Below, piece by piece: positions 15,044 through 23,061 of a stretch of DNA of 25,661 bases. How positions within the stretch are numbered: the first letter of the stretch is position 1; every line of letters starts with the position of its first letter. The stretch comes from a virus, in IMG/VR virus record IMGVR_UViG_3300034023_000165, positions 1-25,661 of that record. The stretch is one strand, 5' to 3'. The translations under genes were made by a program, and so were the position numbers. The notes under the pieces are model-generated. The model did not search any database. It had not been told where the DNA came from and was given only the letters and a program-made list of their open reading frames with translations.

Positions 15044-18000
15044 ATGTCCTCACTTGATCGCCTGTCGGACTTTCTCGTTCAACTCGATAAGAACGAAGAA
15101 CAGGCTGCTGCTGCACAAGCACCTACTGCTGAAGCACCTGCTGCTGAAGCACCTGCGTCTCCGCTTGACGCACTTGCTGACTTTGTGGCACGGCTGGATG
15201 TCGAGACTGCGCCCGGTGCTGCTCCCGGCTCTGCACCCGGTGAGCAGGATCTGACTGCGGCAGCGGCCAAGATGTACGAGAATGAGGTGGTCCTGCCGGA
15301 ATGGATGGGCTGGATCCCCCGCGAGATCGAGCGTGGTGCGCGTGGTCAGGTGTCGCAGGCTGCGGAAGCGATTGCGACTCCGGGCATGCGGTCGCAACTG
15401 CTTCAGTCGATCTACAACGGTGCGTGGATGCTTGCCGAACTTGGTTCGGCTGGCATGGGTCCGGCGATGCGCGAGATCCGTACCCAGTCGCCCGAACTGA
15501 AGGAAACGATCACTGGAGCAGCGGCACAGGAAACGTCTATGGCTATCGAACGCGCTGCGTTTGATACCCAGATGGATCCCACGCGCATCCGTGAGGAACT
15601 GATCGCTGCACAGGGTGCTGCACAAGGAACTGCGAAGAACCAGCGTGAGGGAATCGGTGGCGACATTGCCCGTGCCACTGGTCAGAGCCTGACCCAGTTT
15701 GCTGCGATGGCTCCGGCGGTTGCTCTTGGTGCGCCTGTGGCGGGTGCGGCGTTGGCATCCCAGTTGTACCTGCCGGGATCCAGTTACACGGCTGGCGCAC
15801 TGGAATACATCGACCAGATGAATCGCGACCGGGCAGAGGCGGCGATGGAGGGCCGGGATCTGCCGGAGTTCACGCTGTCTGGGATGCGTGACTACGCCGC
15901 GACTTCTGCGCTCATCAACACGGGCGTTGAAATGGGTGGCGCAGCCATCGGTGGCAAGATCATCGGCAAGATCGCCAAGGGTGCTACGGCTAGCAAGATT
16001 GGTCAGGCTGCACTCAAGCCGCTCATCGACCGTGGTATGCCCATCGTCGATCGGGCAATGGTGTCCAAGGTCGGCAGCAAGGGTCTTCAGACCTTTGCAC
16101 GGCTATCTGAAAACACGCTGGAGTTCCGTAACGGCTTCTTCGGCAAGGCGTTGGCGATGGGTGCGACTTCCGGTCTTGAGGAAGGTGGCGAAGAACTGGT
16201 GACGGCTGCGCTCATGGCTCCGTTCACCTCTGCTCCACTGTCCGAAGACATTGCCAACGGCCTTTACAGTTCGATGATTGGCGTGGCCGCAGGTGGTGTG
16301 GGCGGCACTGCGCCTATTGGTGCGTTCGCCGTGCGTCAGGGCATCGTCAACCGGGTTGATGCGATGCGGGCGGAGACGGATCGGGAGCGTGTGCTTCGCC
16401 AGATCCATTCCGAAGCGTTGCAGCGCAAGACCAACTGGACCAAGGACTTGACGGAGGAGCAGAACGCCCGTCTCTCCACCGCGCTGGACAGCGTCAACGG
16501 TATGGATCAGGAGCAGCGTGGCACGTTCCTCCGTGAACTTGCCGACCGCCGTGTCGATGTCCGCAGCAATGTGGACAACCTGTTGACGCAGCGTCAGCAG
16601 TTGGACATCGGCCTGACGGGTGCGCGTGATCTCGCGGAGAACGGCACGGACGAGGAGAAGGCTGCTGCCAAGGATCAGGAAGCGCAGATCCTTGGGCAGA
16701 TTGAGACGCTGGATGAGCAACTCCGGCTGGCATCTAGCGATGCAATGATGGCCGATGCCCAGTATGCGGCGGTAGCAGAGAAGATCGGGGAGATGCCTGC
16801 CACCATCGATCAGGCGCAGCCGGAGCAGGTGCTGACGGATGTCAGTACCCGGGCTGGTGTCGAACTCAAGCCTGTTGCCATGCCCAAGAATGGGCGGCGG
16901 GCGCAGGCACAGGTGGAGGCTCTTGGCCGGAAGGTGGTTTGGTTCCGTCCCTCTGCCGGGACGTTCAGCCCCGCATTCCACAGCATGCGGTCGCGTGGCG
17001 TGGTGTACATGAACGCTGATGCGCCGCCCACCAACGTCCTTGCGAACGCGCTGGAAGAGGTGTTCCACGACATCCAGATGTTCCAACCAGAGTTGGCACA
17101 GGTGTTTATGGATAAGGCTGGCCTCATGCCTGTGTATCAGGCGGGCGTGGCCTATGCCGCCCAAGGGACCAAGGAGTCAGCGGGCAAGGCGCAGTTGGAT
17201 AAGGCTGCGATTGCGCAGGCTGAATCTGCCGTGTCGGAACTGGCCGGGGAAGGGGCCACGGTATCTCCGGAGGTGGCCCGCGCCGGAGCCGCCAGAATCG
17301 AGCAGGAAGGCACTGCCAATGCGTTTGCCGCCGCAGCCCGGGCAACGGGGTCCGGATCGATCCTCGCGCCTCTCCAGCAGTTTGCGGCCCGCCGTGGGTT
17401 CCTTGGCCGCGATGTGATGGCGGCGATGGCGGTGCTTGACGCTGCCTCCCGCGCTGCTGCTGTTGAAGCCGTGGAAGGTACAAAGCCTGTCGCCATTCTG
17501 TCTCCACTGGCGCGGACGCTCCTGTGGGCCAACGACATGAACCTTGACTTCAAGGGTGAGTTGGACGCTGCGGAGTCATTCGCTCGACGCACCGAAGTCA
17601 CACAGCCCAAGCAGACTAATCGCGCCGAATCCATTTCGCAAACGACACCTGCAACCGTACCATCAGAGGCGCGTCCGCAAGGAGTTTCAAATGATCAACC
17701 AACCCAACCAACAGAACCTGCCGCCCGAGACCGAGGAGGGGTCGGAGAGGTACGAAGCCTTGCGCCGCTTGAAGGTGCGCCGCGTGTATCCGGTGCGACT
17801 GGACCAGACCCAAACCTCGTCGCCGTTGCCGAACGATATGCCCGCGACAACGGCATCCCCCTTCGTCGCCAAGCAGCGTACGCAAAGGTAGACGAGGACC
17901 GCGCAAGCCGTATCGCAGCGGCCTACGACGAGATGAAGCATGCCCCGAACGACCCGGTCGTTCGCGAGGCATACGAGAACCTCATCCAACAGACGCTTGC

Positions 18001-21000
18001 GCAGTACCGTGCGCTGGAGCAGGATGGCTACCAGTTCTACTTTTACGATGAAACCACGGACCCGTACGAGGGCAAGCCGTGGAACGCGATGCGCGACCTG
18101 CGTGCGAACAAGCGCATGGCTGTGTTTACGTCCTTGGCAGGGTTTGGCACGGAGCCGACTGACGTAAGCGACAATCCGCTACTCGCGGAGACCGGGCTGT
18201 TCTGGTCGTATGGCACGCCGGACGGCCCCCGCAAGCGCGTGCTGGCGAACGACCTGTTCCGTGCGGTGCATGACGCATTCGGTCACGGGCTTGAGGGCGC
18301 AGGGTTCCGTGCGGACGGCGAGGAAAACGCATGGCAGGCGCATGTCCGGTTGTTCACCGGAAGTGCGGTTGCCGCACTTACGTCCGAGACCCGTGGGCAG
18401 AACAGTTGGCTCAACTTCGGCCCATACGGAGAGAAGAACCGCACGGCTGCGGTAGAGGACACCACGTTTGCCACGCAGAAGTCCGGGCTGATGCCTGAAT
18501 GGACATGGACTGAAGGTCGCGTTGCCGATGCTTCAGACATCTCCTACGCCCGCCCCTCCGACACGGATTACCTAGCAGCGGTCGAGCGCGGCGACATGGC
18601 GACGGCGCAGCGCATGGTGGACGAGGCTGCTAAAGCGGCGGGATACCAATACGTTGGATATCACGCTTCCATGCAAGACTTCACCGAGTTTCTGTCTCTG
18701 ATTGAGCAGGCAGAGGCTAGAGGAGAAGAGTTTGATTACGAGGGATACGAGGGTGGCAATCTTGGTCGAGGCTTCTATTTCACTCCAGACCTGACATATG
18801 CCAAGCGATTCGGAAAGCCTCGCAAGTTCTATTTGAAAATCGAGAACATCGTTGATAGTCGTAATGAATCTGTAAAAGATCGTCTTCGTCAGATTTATGC
18901 TGACATTGTTGACGATCAGGGTGGAGCGCAACAGGGCGAGGCATATGACGCGCTGATGGATGAAACCAACGCGGATGGAGTTATCGCGGAGGATGCTGGT
19001 GGGTTCGCGTATGGCGCGACTGAACTTCTCGTCAAGCGTTCTAATCAGGCCAAACTTGCCGACCCCGTCACCTACGACGAGCAGGGCAACATCGTCCCGT
19101 TGTCCCAGCGTTTCGACGCTAGCCGCGATGACATCTCCTATGCCCGTCCCGCTGAAGACCCCGAAGTAACCGCGCTCCGTCAGCAGATCGAAGACCTCAC
19201 GCGCCAAATGCGCGATGTTCAGAACACCACTGCGGCGCAGCGCGTGAATGCGCTCCGCGAGGTGCGCGTCCTTGAGCGCAAGTTGTCCGCTGCCCAGTTG
19301 CTTGCGGAGCAGAAAGTTGGTCAGGCTGCGCGAAGTGCTGCGCGACTGGAGATCCAGAAGCAGGTCAACCGCGATGCCAAGCAGGCTGCGGAAGAGGCTG
19401 CTGCCACGATGTCCAAGGATCTGGAATCCGCCCGCGCTACCGTTGCGTCTCTGCGTCAGCAACTCCGCGAGGCGAAGTCCAACGCTGACACCGAAGACCT
19501 GCTCCGCGAGGCGGAGAAGAAACTGGATCGCGTGGCGAACTGGTCATACGCCATTGGCCGCAACGAAGGGCTGGTGGCTGGTCAGGTGGCTGGCATGCAG
19601 CAGGAACGCCGGGAGCAGTTGCGGGTCATCAAGCCGCTGAAAGAACGCCTGCCGCTAGTGGAAGCGCGTCTCGCCAAGGCGACCGAAGACCTACGGACGG
19701 CGCGGAAGCAGATTGCGCAGGATGAGCGTTCTGCGCAGAAGGCTGTTGACTTCGCGTACCAACTTGGCTTGCGTTCTGGTCAGGTGCAGGGCATGATGCG
19801 TGGCCGTCAGGTGTTGCTGCGCAAGATGGCGCAGCGCGAGGACACCTTGCAGCGGCAGTTGACTGGGCTTCGCGACCTGATGGCGACCAAGGTGACGAAC
19901 CTTGAATCCCTCCGTGCCGCTATCAGCCAGATTGCCACCGATGCAGCCCGGACGCTGCCCGTGCGTCTCCGTGGTCCGCTTGCAGTGCGCATTGCCAACG
20001 CCAAGACGCTTGGACAGGCCAATCGGATTGCCGTTGAAGCGACCAAGTTGGCTATCAACGAGGAAGTTTCGTCCACGCTGAAGACGATTGCTCGTCTCAA
20101 GAAGCAGATGAACAAGCGTGGCATGAAGTACGACACCCGTGTCCAGATCGAGACGCTGCTTCGCGATGCCGATGCTGCACTCCGTCAGGCAAACAGGCGG
20201 CGGATCTATGCCAGTGTCGGCGTGATGAAGAACGCTGCTGGCAAGTCGATGGGAGCCGCCATTCTGAACGCGGTGAATGTCTACAGTCAGGTTGCCGATG
20301 CCGCTGCCAAGGTGGATGCGGCACTGGTGCTGTACACCAACAATGCGGCGGCATTCAAGGCAGTGACGCAGGCCCGCGTGGCGAAGTATCAGGCCGATAC
20401 TGCCGCACTGGTCGCCAACATGCAGGGCAGGCCAACACTTCCGGAGCGTGATCGCACGGATCAGCCCGTGCGCACCTCTCTTGCGCGTCGAATCCGCGTG
20501 GCGAACTCCGACATTTACACCCTTCAGTTGGAACTGGAAGGGAAGTCAGATGGGATTATCAATAAACTGTTGACTGCTGCGCAGCAGGGCAAGGGAGCGT
20601 CCGCGCTTGAGCATGCGGCCATCATCCGTCAGTTGGAGCCGCTGCTTCAGGCGGCGGGCTACACGGGGCTGGATGACTACGCGCTCAAGAACGGGATGCT
20701 TGGTCAGACCATTGTCAACCCAATCACCGTGACGCTTGGTGGCCGCAACGTGACGATCCCGGTTGGAACGATGCTGTCAGTCGCTGCAATGGATGACGAA
20801 ACGCTCAACCTATTCCCAGAGGCTGGAAAACCGCTGACGCAGGGCATTCGTTTCCCCGGTTCTCGTACCACTACCACGATCTACCCCACTCGCGATGAGA
20901 TCATTGCGCTCAAGGCAAACCTCACGCCGGGTCAACAGGCGTTCATCGATGGCATGAAGTCGATTCTGGAAACGCAGATCCGCGACCGGACGATGGATGC

Positions 21001-22690
21001 CATCTGGAAGATCGAAGGCGATCAGCCGCCCATCGTGCAGAACTATTGGCCGCGCATTCGTGACATGATGGGTTTTGAAGGAGAATCAGCGAATGTGTTG
21101 AGTGCTGCTGGCGCATTGGTGCGTGGCGCATTGACCTCCGTGGGCTTCGCCAATGCCCGTACTGGTGGCAATCGCCCCCTTTTGTACAGCGATGCGTTCC
21201 AGACTTGGGATCGCCACGTTCAGGTGGCACTCGACATGATCCACATGGCGCAGCCGTATCGCGATGCTGCGACAGTGCTGTCCGATCAGAACGTGGTCGA
21301 ACTGATCGACAGGCAGATGGGTCCGGGTACGGCGAACGCAGTGCTGTCGATCTTCTCCAACGGTGTGGGCGCAACTGCCCGCACGAACGCCACGATCATC
21401 GACAAGTTGACGAACAACGTCACTGGCGCAGTGCTGTCCCTGTCCCCGCGAACGTGGGCGAAGGTGCAGGCTGGCGGCATCATCCGCCTCGCCAGCGAAG
21501 TCGGCCCGGTGTACCTCGCGGAAGGAACTGCGAAGACCACGGCGATGCTGCGTTCTCCGCAGATGTGGCGGGCGCGTGTCGAGCAGGTGCATTCGCAGAG
21601 CGGCTACTTCACGCACCGCCACCAGATGAACATGCGTTCGATCATGTCGGGCAGCATGTCGGAGCAAGATCGCATCAAGGTGATGACTGCTGCGAAGGCA
21701 CTGTACAAGTCGATTGCAGCATCGACTGATGCGGCTCGTGCTGCCAACTTTACCGACACCATGAACTCACTGGGCAACGCAACGGACAACGCGAACATCG
21801 TGCTGTCCAGTCTTGTCGATGTCCTCCGTGCCATCGACGAGAACATCATGCTGACCGCTGTCGAAGCGCGTCTTGCCGAAGCCAAGGATCAGGGGTACGT
21901 TGGTGCTGCTGCGTTCACGGTGGCCGTCGAACGTGCGGAGCAGGACTTCCGCAGGTCGCAGAACTCCAGTGACGAGTTCGATGAGACTGCGTTCGCTGCG
22001 GAAACCCGCACCTCCAACAAGTCGCCAGCATGGCGGATGCTGTTCCCGTTCTCAAGCGACACGCTCAAGGCCCGCAACCAGATCCGCCGTGCATGGTTGA
22101 GCGGTGAACGCCGCGCTGGCACTGCGCTTGCCATCGGCGGCAACCTCACCACCAACGCCGTGATCAATGCGGCAAGCGTGATGACGCTGCTGTACATGGC
22201 GAAGACGATTTCGTCTGCGCTTGGTGGTGCTGATGAGCCGACCGACGAGGAAGACAAGGCGTTCGACAAGGCTGTCAAGGAACTGCCTGTGAATGTTGCT
22301 AGCGAACTAACTGGTCAGGTGGGTGGCTACGTTGGCATTGCGTTGCAGGGCGTGATCACTGCTGCGATGTATCGCCGTGCGCCGATGCAGGCTCTTGTCA
22401 CGCGCCCGCTTGAACAGGCAACCCGCGAGGTTGGCAAGATCAGCGGCGAGGATGGCAGTTGGGCCTACCTTGCGCCTGCGATCCTTGCTGTCGCCCAGTT
22501 GCGTGGCGTTCCTGCGTACCAGTTGTATGCGTTCGTTGCGAAGCAGATTCCCGAAGCGGAGAAGACACCGAAGGAGAAGTTGCAGAAGCGGCTTGAATCG
22601 ATTCAGGAGCGTTTCAGTCCTGAAGAAATTCGCAAGCGTGTTTTGCAGCGAGCGAAGAACGCTGGTCGCGTTTCAATTCCTCTTCCCTAG
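15044..22690 (+). CDS. Giant polyvalent virion protein with ART-like domain
   Basis: A 2548-residue protein, likely packaged and injected. Order of parts: twin 13-residue motifs (residues 3-15, 40-52) around an AEAPA linker; a helical, Gly/Ala-rich, possibly membrane-active region (about 75-460); a zone resembling a worn metalloprotease (E671-E-V-F-H675, E727); a conserved domain of unknown function (about 905-1160) with H1076-D-A-F-G-H1081, E1093-E-N-A-W and H1100; an ART-PolyVal-like domain (about 1172-1360) with H1207, Y1245 and E1327; coiled coils (about 1372-1720) with two glycine tetrads; then a long C-terminal region with hydrophobic segments, similar in style to large polyvalent-protein domains. 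AAGGAAG precedes the ATG. It is the last late gene. Alternative: some domains may act only in virion maturation. I see no N4-type RNA polymerase motifs. Confidence 0.75.
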   Translation: MSSLDRLSDFLVQLDKNEEQAAAAQAPTAEAPAAEAPASPLDALADFVARLDVETAPGAAPGSAPGEQDLTAAAAKMYENEVVLPEWMGWIPREIERGARGQVSQAAEAIATPGMRSQLLQSIYNGAWMLAELGSAGMGPAMREIRTQSPELKETITGAAAQETSMAIERAAFDTQMDPTRIREELIAAQGAAQGTAKNQREGIGGDIARATGQSLTQFAAMAPAVALGAPVAGAALASQLYLPGSSYTAGALEYIDQMNRDRAEAAMEGRDLPEFTLSGMRDYAATSALINTGVEMGGAAIGGKIIGKIAKGATASKIGQAALKPLIDRGMPIVDRAMVSKVGSKGLQTFARLSENTLEFRNGFFGKALAMGATSGLEEGGEELVTAALMAPFTSAPLSEDIANGLYSSMIGVAAGGVGGTAPIGAFAVRQGIVNRVDAMRAETDRERVLRQIHSEALQRKTNWTKDLTEEQNARLSTALDSVNGMDQEQRGTFLRELADRRVDVRSNVDNLLTQRQQLDIGLTGARDLAENGTDEEKAAAKDQEAQILGQIETLDEQLRLASSDAMMADAQYAAVAEKIGEMPATIDQAQPEQVLTDVSTRAGVELKPVAMPKNGRRAQAQVEALGRKVVWFRPSAGTFSPAFHSMRSRGVVYMNADAPPTNVLANALEEVFHDIQMFQPELAQVFMDKAGLMPVYQAGVAYAAQGTKESAGKAQLDKAAIAQAESAVSELAGEGATVSPEVARAGAARIEQEGTANAFAAAARATGSGSILAPLQQFAARRGFLGRDVMAAMAVLDAASRAAAVEAVEGTKPVAILSPLARTLLWANDMNLDFKGELDAAESFARRTEVTQPKQTNRAESISQTTPATVPSEARPQGVSNDQPTQPTEPAARDRGGVGEVRSLAPLEGAPRVSGATGPDPNLVAVAERYARDNGIPLRRQAAYAKVDEDRASRIAAAYDEMKHAPNDPVVREAYENLIQQTLAQYRALEQDGYQFYFYDETTDPYEGKPWNAMRDLRANKRMAVFTSLAGFGTEPTDVSDNPLLAETGLFWSYGTPDGPRKRVLANDLFRAVHDAFGHGLEGAGFRADGEENAWQAHVRLFTGSAVAALTSETRGQNSWLNFGPYGEKNRTAAVEDTTFATQKSGLMPEWTWTEGRVADASDISYARPSDTDYLAAVERGDMATAQRMVDEAAKAAGYQYVGYHASMQDFTEFLSLIEQAEARGEEFDYEGYEGGNLGRGFYFTPDLTYAKRFGKPRKFYLKIENIVDSRNESVKDRLRQIYADIVDDQGGAQQGEAYDALMDETNADGVIAEDAGGFAYGATELLVKRSNQAKLADPVTYDEQGNIVPLSQRFDASRDDISYARPAEDPEVTALRQQIEDLTRQMRDVQNTTAAQRVNALREVRVLERKLSAAQLLAEQKVGQAARSAARLEIQKQVNRDAKQAAEEAAATMSKDLESARATVASLRQQLREAKSNADTEDLLREAEKKLDRVANWSYAIGRNEGLVAGQVAGMQQERREQLRVIKPLKERLPLVEARLAKATEDLRTARKQIAQDERSAQKAVDFAYQLGLRSGQVQGMMRGRQVLLRKMAQREDTLQRQLTGLRDLMATKVTNLESLRAAISQIATDAARTLPVRLRGPLAVRIANAKTLGQANRIAVEATKLAINEEVSSTLKTIARLKKQMNKRGMKYDTRVQIETLLRDADAALRQANRRRIYASVGVMKNAAGKSMGAAILNAVNVYSQVADAAAKVDAALVLYTNNAAAFKAVTQARVAKYQADTAALVANMQGRPTLPERDRTDQPVRTSLARRIRVANSDIYTLQLELEGKSDGIINKLLTAAQQGKGASALEHAAIIRQLEPLLQAAGYTGLDDYALKNGMLGQTIVNPITVTLGGRNVTIPVGTMLSVAAMDDETLNLFPEAGKPLTQGIRFPGSRTTTTIYPTRDEIIALKANLTPGQQAFIDGMKSILETQIRDRTMDAIWKIEGDQPPIVQNYWPRIRDMMGFEGESANVLSAAGALVRGALTSVGFANARTGGNRPLLYSDAFQTWDRHVQVALDMIHMAQPYRDAATVLSDQNVVELIDRQMGPGTANAVLSIFSNGVGATARTNATIIDKLTNNVTGAVLSLSPRTWAKVQAGGIIRLASEVGPVYLAEGTAKTTAMLRSPQMWRARVEQVHSQSGYFTHRHQMNMRSIMSGSMSEQDRIKVMTAAKALYKSIAASTDAARAANFTDTMNSLGNATDNANIVLSSLVDVLRAIDENIMLTAVEARLAEAKDQGYVGAAAFTVAVERAEQDFRRSQNSSDEFDETAFAAETRTSNKSPAWRMLFPFSSDTLKARNQIRRAWLSGERRAGTALAIGGNLTTNAVINAASVMTLLYMAKTISSALGGADEPTDEEDKAFDKAVKELPVNVASELTGQVGGYVGIALQGVITAAMYRRAPMQALVTRPLEQATREVGKISGEDGSWAYLAPAILAVAQLRGVPAYQLYAFVAKQIPEAEKTPKEKLQKRLESIQERFSPEEIRKRVLQRAKNAGRVSIPLP
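17679..17684 (+). promoter_or_regulatory. Internal Shine-Dalgarno inside the giant gene
   Basis: AAGGAG followed by six bases and ATG (17691) in a frame different from the surrounding gene. Strength and spacing equal those of the real starts in the window. Confidence 0.55.
17691..17891 (+). CDS. Possible overlapping ORF nested in the giant gene
   Basis: A 66-residue ORF one base out of phase with the giant gene, behind a perfect AAGGAG site. The start (MINQPNQQNLPPETEEGSER then YEALRRLKVRRVYPVRL) is hydrophilic and looks like a natural N-terminus, while the host frame here is a Pro/Thr/Gln-rich linker (residues about 860-905) just before a conserved domain. Either it is a genuine small overlapping gene, or the ribosome binding site and start of a formerly separate gene that was fused into the giant protein by a frame-changing indel. 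I recognise no homologue. The host frame clearly resumes conserved coding from about 17750. Confidence 0.3.
   Translation: MINQPNQQNLPPETEEGSERYEALRRLKVRRVYPVRLDQTQTSSPLPNDMPATTASPFVAKQRTQR
17760..18535 (+). other. Conserved His/Glu-rich domain within the giant protein
   Basis: Residues about 906-1164. This block is among the best-conserved sections of related phage polyproteins as I remember them, but I know no assigned function. Landmarks: LRRQAAYAKVDEDRA, a helical part ending in LIQQTLAQYRALEQDGYQFYF, NPLL-type segment DNPLLAETGLFW, then NDLFRAVHDAFGHGLEGAGF and GEENAWQAHVRLFTG, GQNSWLNFGPYGEKNRTA, and a close MPEWTWTEGRV. The spacing of H1076, H1081, E1093/E1094 and H1100 could form a metal site. 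Confidence 0.5.
18536..18556 (+). repeat. DISYARP repeat 1 (left edge of ART cassette)
   Basis: Encodes D1165-I-S-Y-A-R-P1171. It differs from the copy at 19130-19150 at only two of 21 bases, both synonymous. Confidence 0.8.
18557..19126 (+). other. ADP-ribosyltransferase-like (ART-PolyVal type) domain
   Basis: Residues about 1172-1361. The entry DYLAAVERGDMATAQRMVDE then AAGYQYVGYHASMQDF, the middle GRGFYFTPDLTYAKRFGKPR and the end ATELLVKRSNQAKLADPVTY, DEQGNIVPLSQRFD follow the pattern of ADP-ribosyltransferase domains in polyvalent phage proteins. The H-Y-E triad would be H1207, Y1245 and E1327. The DNA here is visibly more A/T-rich than its flanks. Confidence 0.7.
19130..19150 (+). repeat. 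DISYARP repeat 2 (right edge of ART cassette)
   Basis: Encodes D1363-I-S-Y-A-R-P1369, 198 residues after the first copy. Confidence 0.8.
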
Positions 22691-22693
22691 TTC

Positions 22694-22748
22694 GTATCGC
22701 GGCTGCGCCGCGCTACTCGCTACGGGACGCTGCGTGTTTTTGTTTTTG
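22694..22748 (+). terminator. Hairpin plus T-rich tract after the late operon
   Basis: CGCGGC-TGC-GCCGCG (22698-22712) is a perfect 6-bp stem, extended by GTA/TAC after one mismatch (22694-22716). A T-rich tract (GTTTTTGTTTTTG) follows about 20 nt later at 22736-22748. The separation is larger than in a classical rho-independent terminator, but the place, four bases after the stop of the last late gene, supports transcription termination. Confidence 0.45.
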
Positions 22749-22759
22749 TAAGAGGTAAC

Positions 22760-22788
22760 GCAGGGGGCTGCGCCCCCCGCACCCCTGC
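22760..22788 (+). repeat. Second hairpin with the same GGCTGCGCC core
   Basis: GGGGGC-TGC-GCCCCC (22763-22777) is a perfect 6-bp stem whose 9-nt centre, GGCTGCGCC, is identical to that of the hairpin at 22698-22712. The G-run can instead pair further down: GCAGGGG (22760-22766) with CCCCTGC (22782-22788), so two exclusive folds are possible. Confidence 0.55.
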
Positions 22789-22800
22789 ACAGCCGCGCTA

Positions 22801-22888
22801 GGCGGTCTGGGCTGGTGCAGTTCGACTGGTGAGTGCAGGAACACCATGACCCTCCGAAGAGGGCAAAGGAATCAGCCCGACCGGAGCC
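22801..22888. ncRNA. Candidate structured RNA (three-way junction)
   Basis: An outer stem pairs GGC/GCC and GGTC(T)GGGCT/AGCCCGACC (22801-22813 with 22874-22888), enclosing an imperfect hairpin at 22814-22845 (GGT...GTTC/GAAC...ACC) and CCCTC-CGAA-GAGGG at 22850-22863. No promoter was seen for it, and GC-rich DNA forms such folds by chance, so support is weak. The surrounding 22789-22967 holds no convincing gene. Confidence 0.2.
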
Positions 22889-22967
22889 GTGCGAGGTTTC
22901 CCATGTTGTAAGTTTCACCATTTCCGTGGGTGGTAGCCACGCGCTGTCCTTACAAAGAAGCGCAACA

Positions 22968-22983
22968 GTCCGTGGTCACGGAC
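22968..22983. promoter_or_regulatory. Inverted repeat upstream of the early promoter
   Basis: GTCCGTG-GT-CACGGAC, 7-bp arms with a 2-nt centre, about 80 bases upstream of the -35 box. Size and symmetry fit a dimeric regulator site, but none is identified. Confidence 0.4.
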
Positions 22984-22989
22984 AGTTGG

Positions 22990-23013
22990 CTGTGGATAGG
23001 GTCACTTCCACAG
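22990..23013. promoter_or_regulatory. Second inverted repeat upstream of the early promoter
   Basis: CTGTGGA (22990-22996) and TCCACAG (23007-23013) are perfect 7-bp arms around a 10-nt centre. The left arm includes TGTGGATA, like half of a DnaA-box core. It may be an operator or a replication element. Confidence 0.35.
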
Positions 23014-23061
23014 TCTTGAACCACTTTCCCCCTACCGCGCCGGGGAAATCTTGCGACAGTA

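Noticed and set aside
15044-22690. N4-type virion RNA polymerase as an identity for the giant protein
   Set aside because: Size would fit, but I could not find the conserved polymerase motifs (for example RxxxKxxxxYG), and the recognisable parts are ART-like and coiled-coil domains.
22789-22850. tRNA-like words (GGTGCAGTTCGACTGG, GGAACACCA) in the late/early junction
   Set aside because: The supposed T-arm does not pair and no acceptor, D or anticodon arms can be placed, so I do not call a tRNA.
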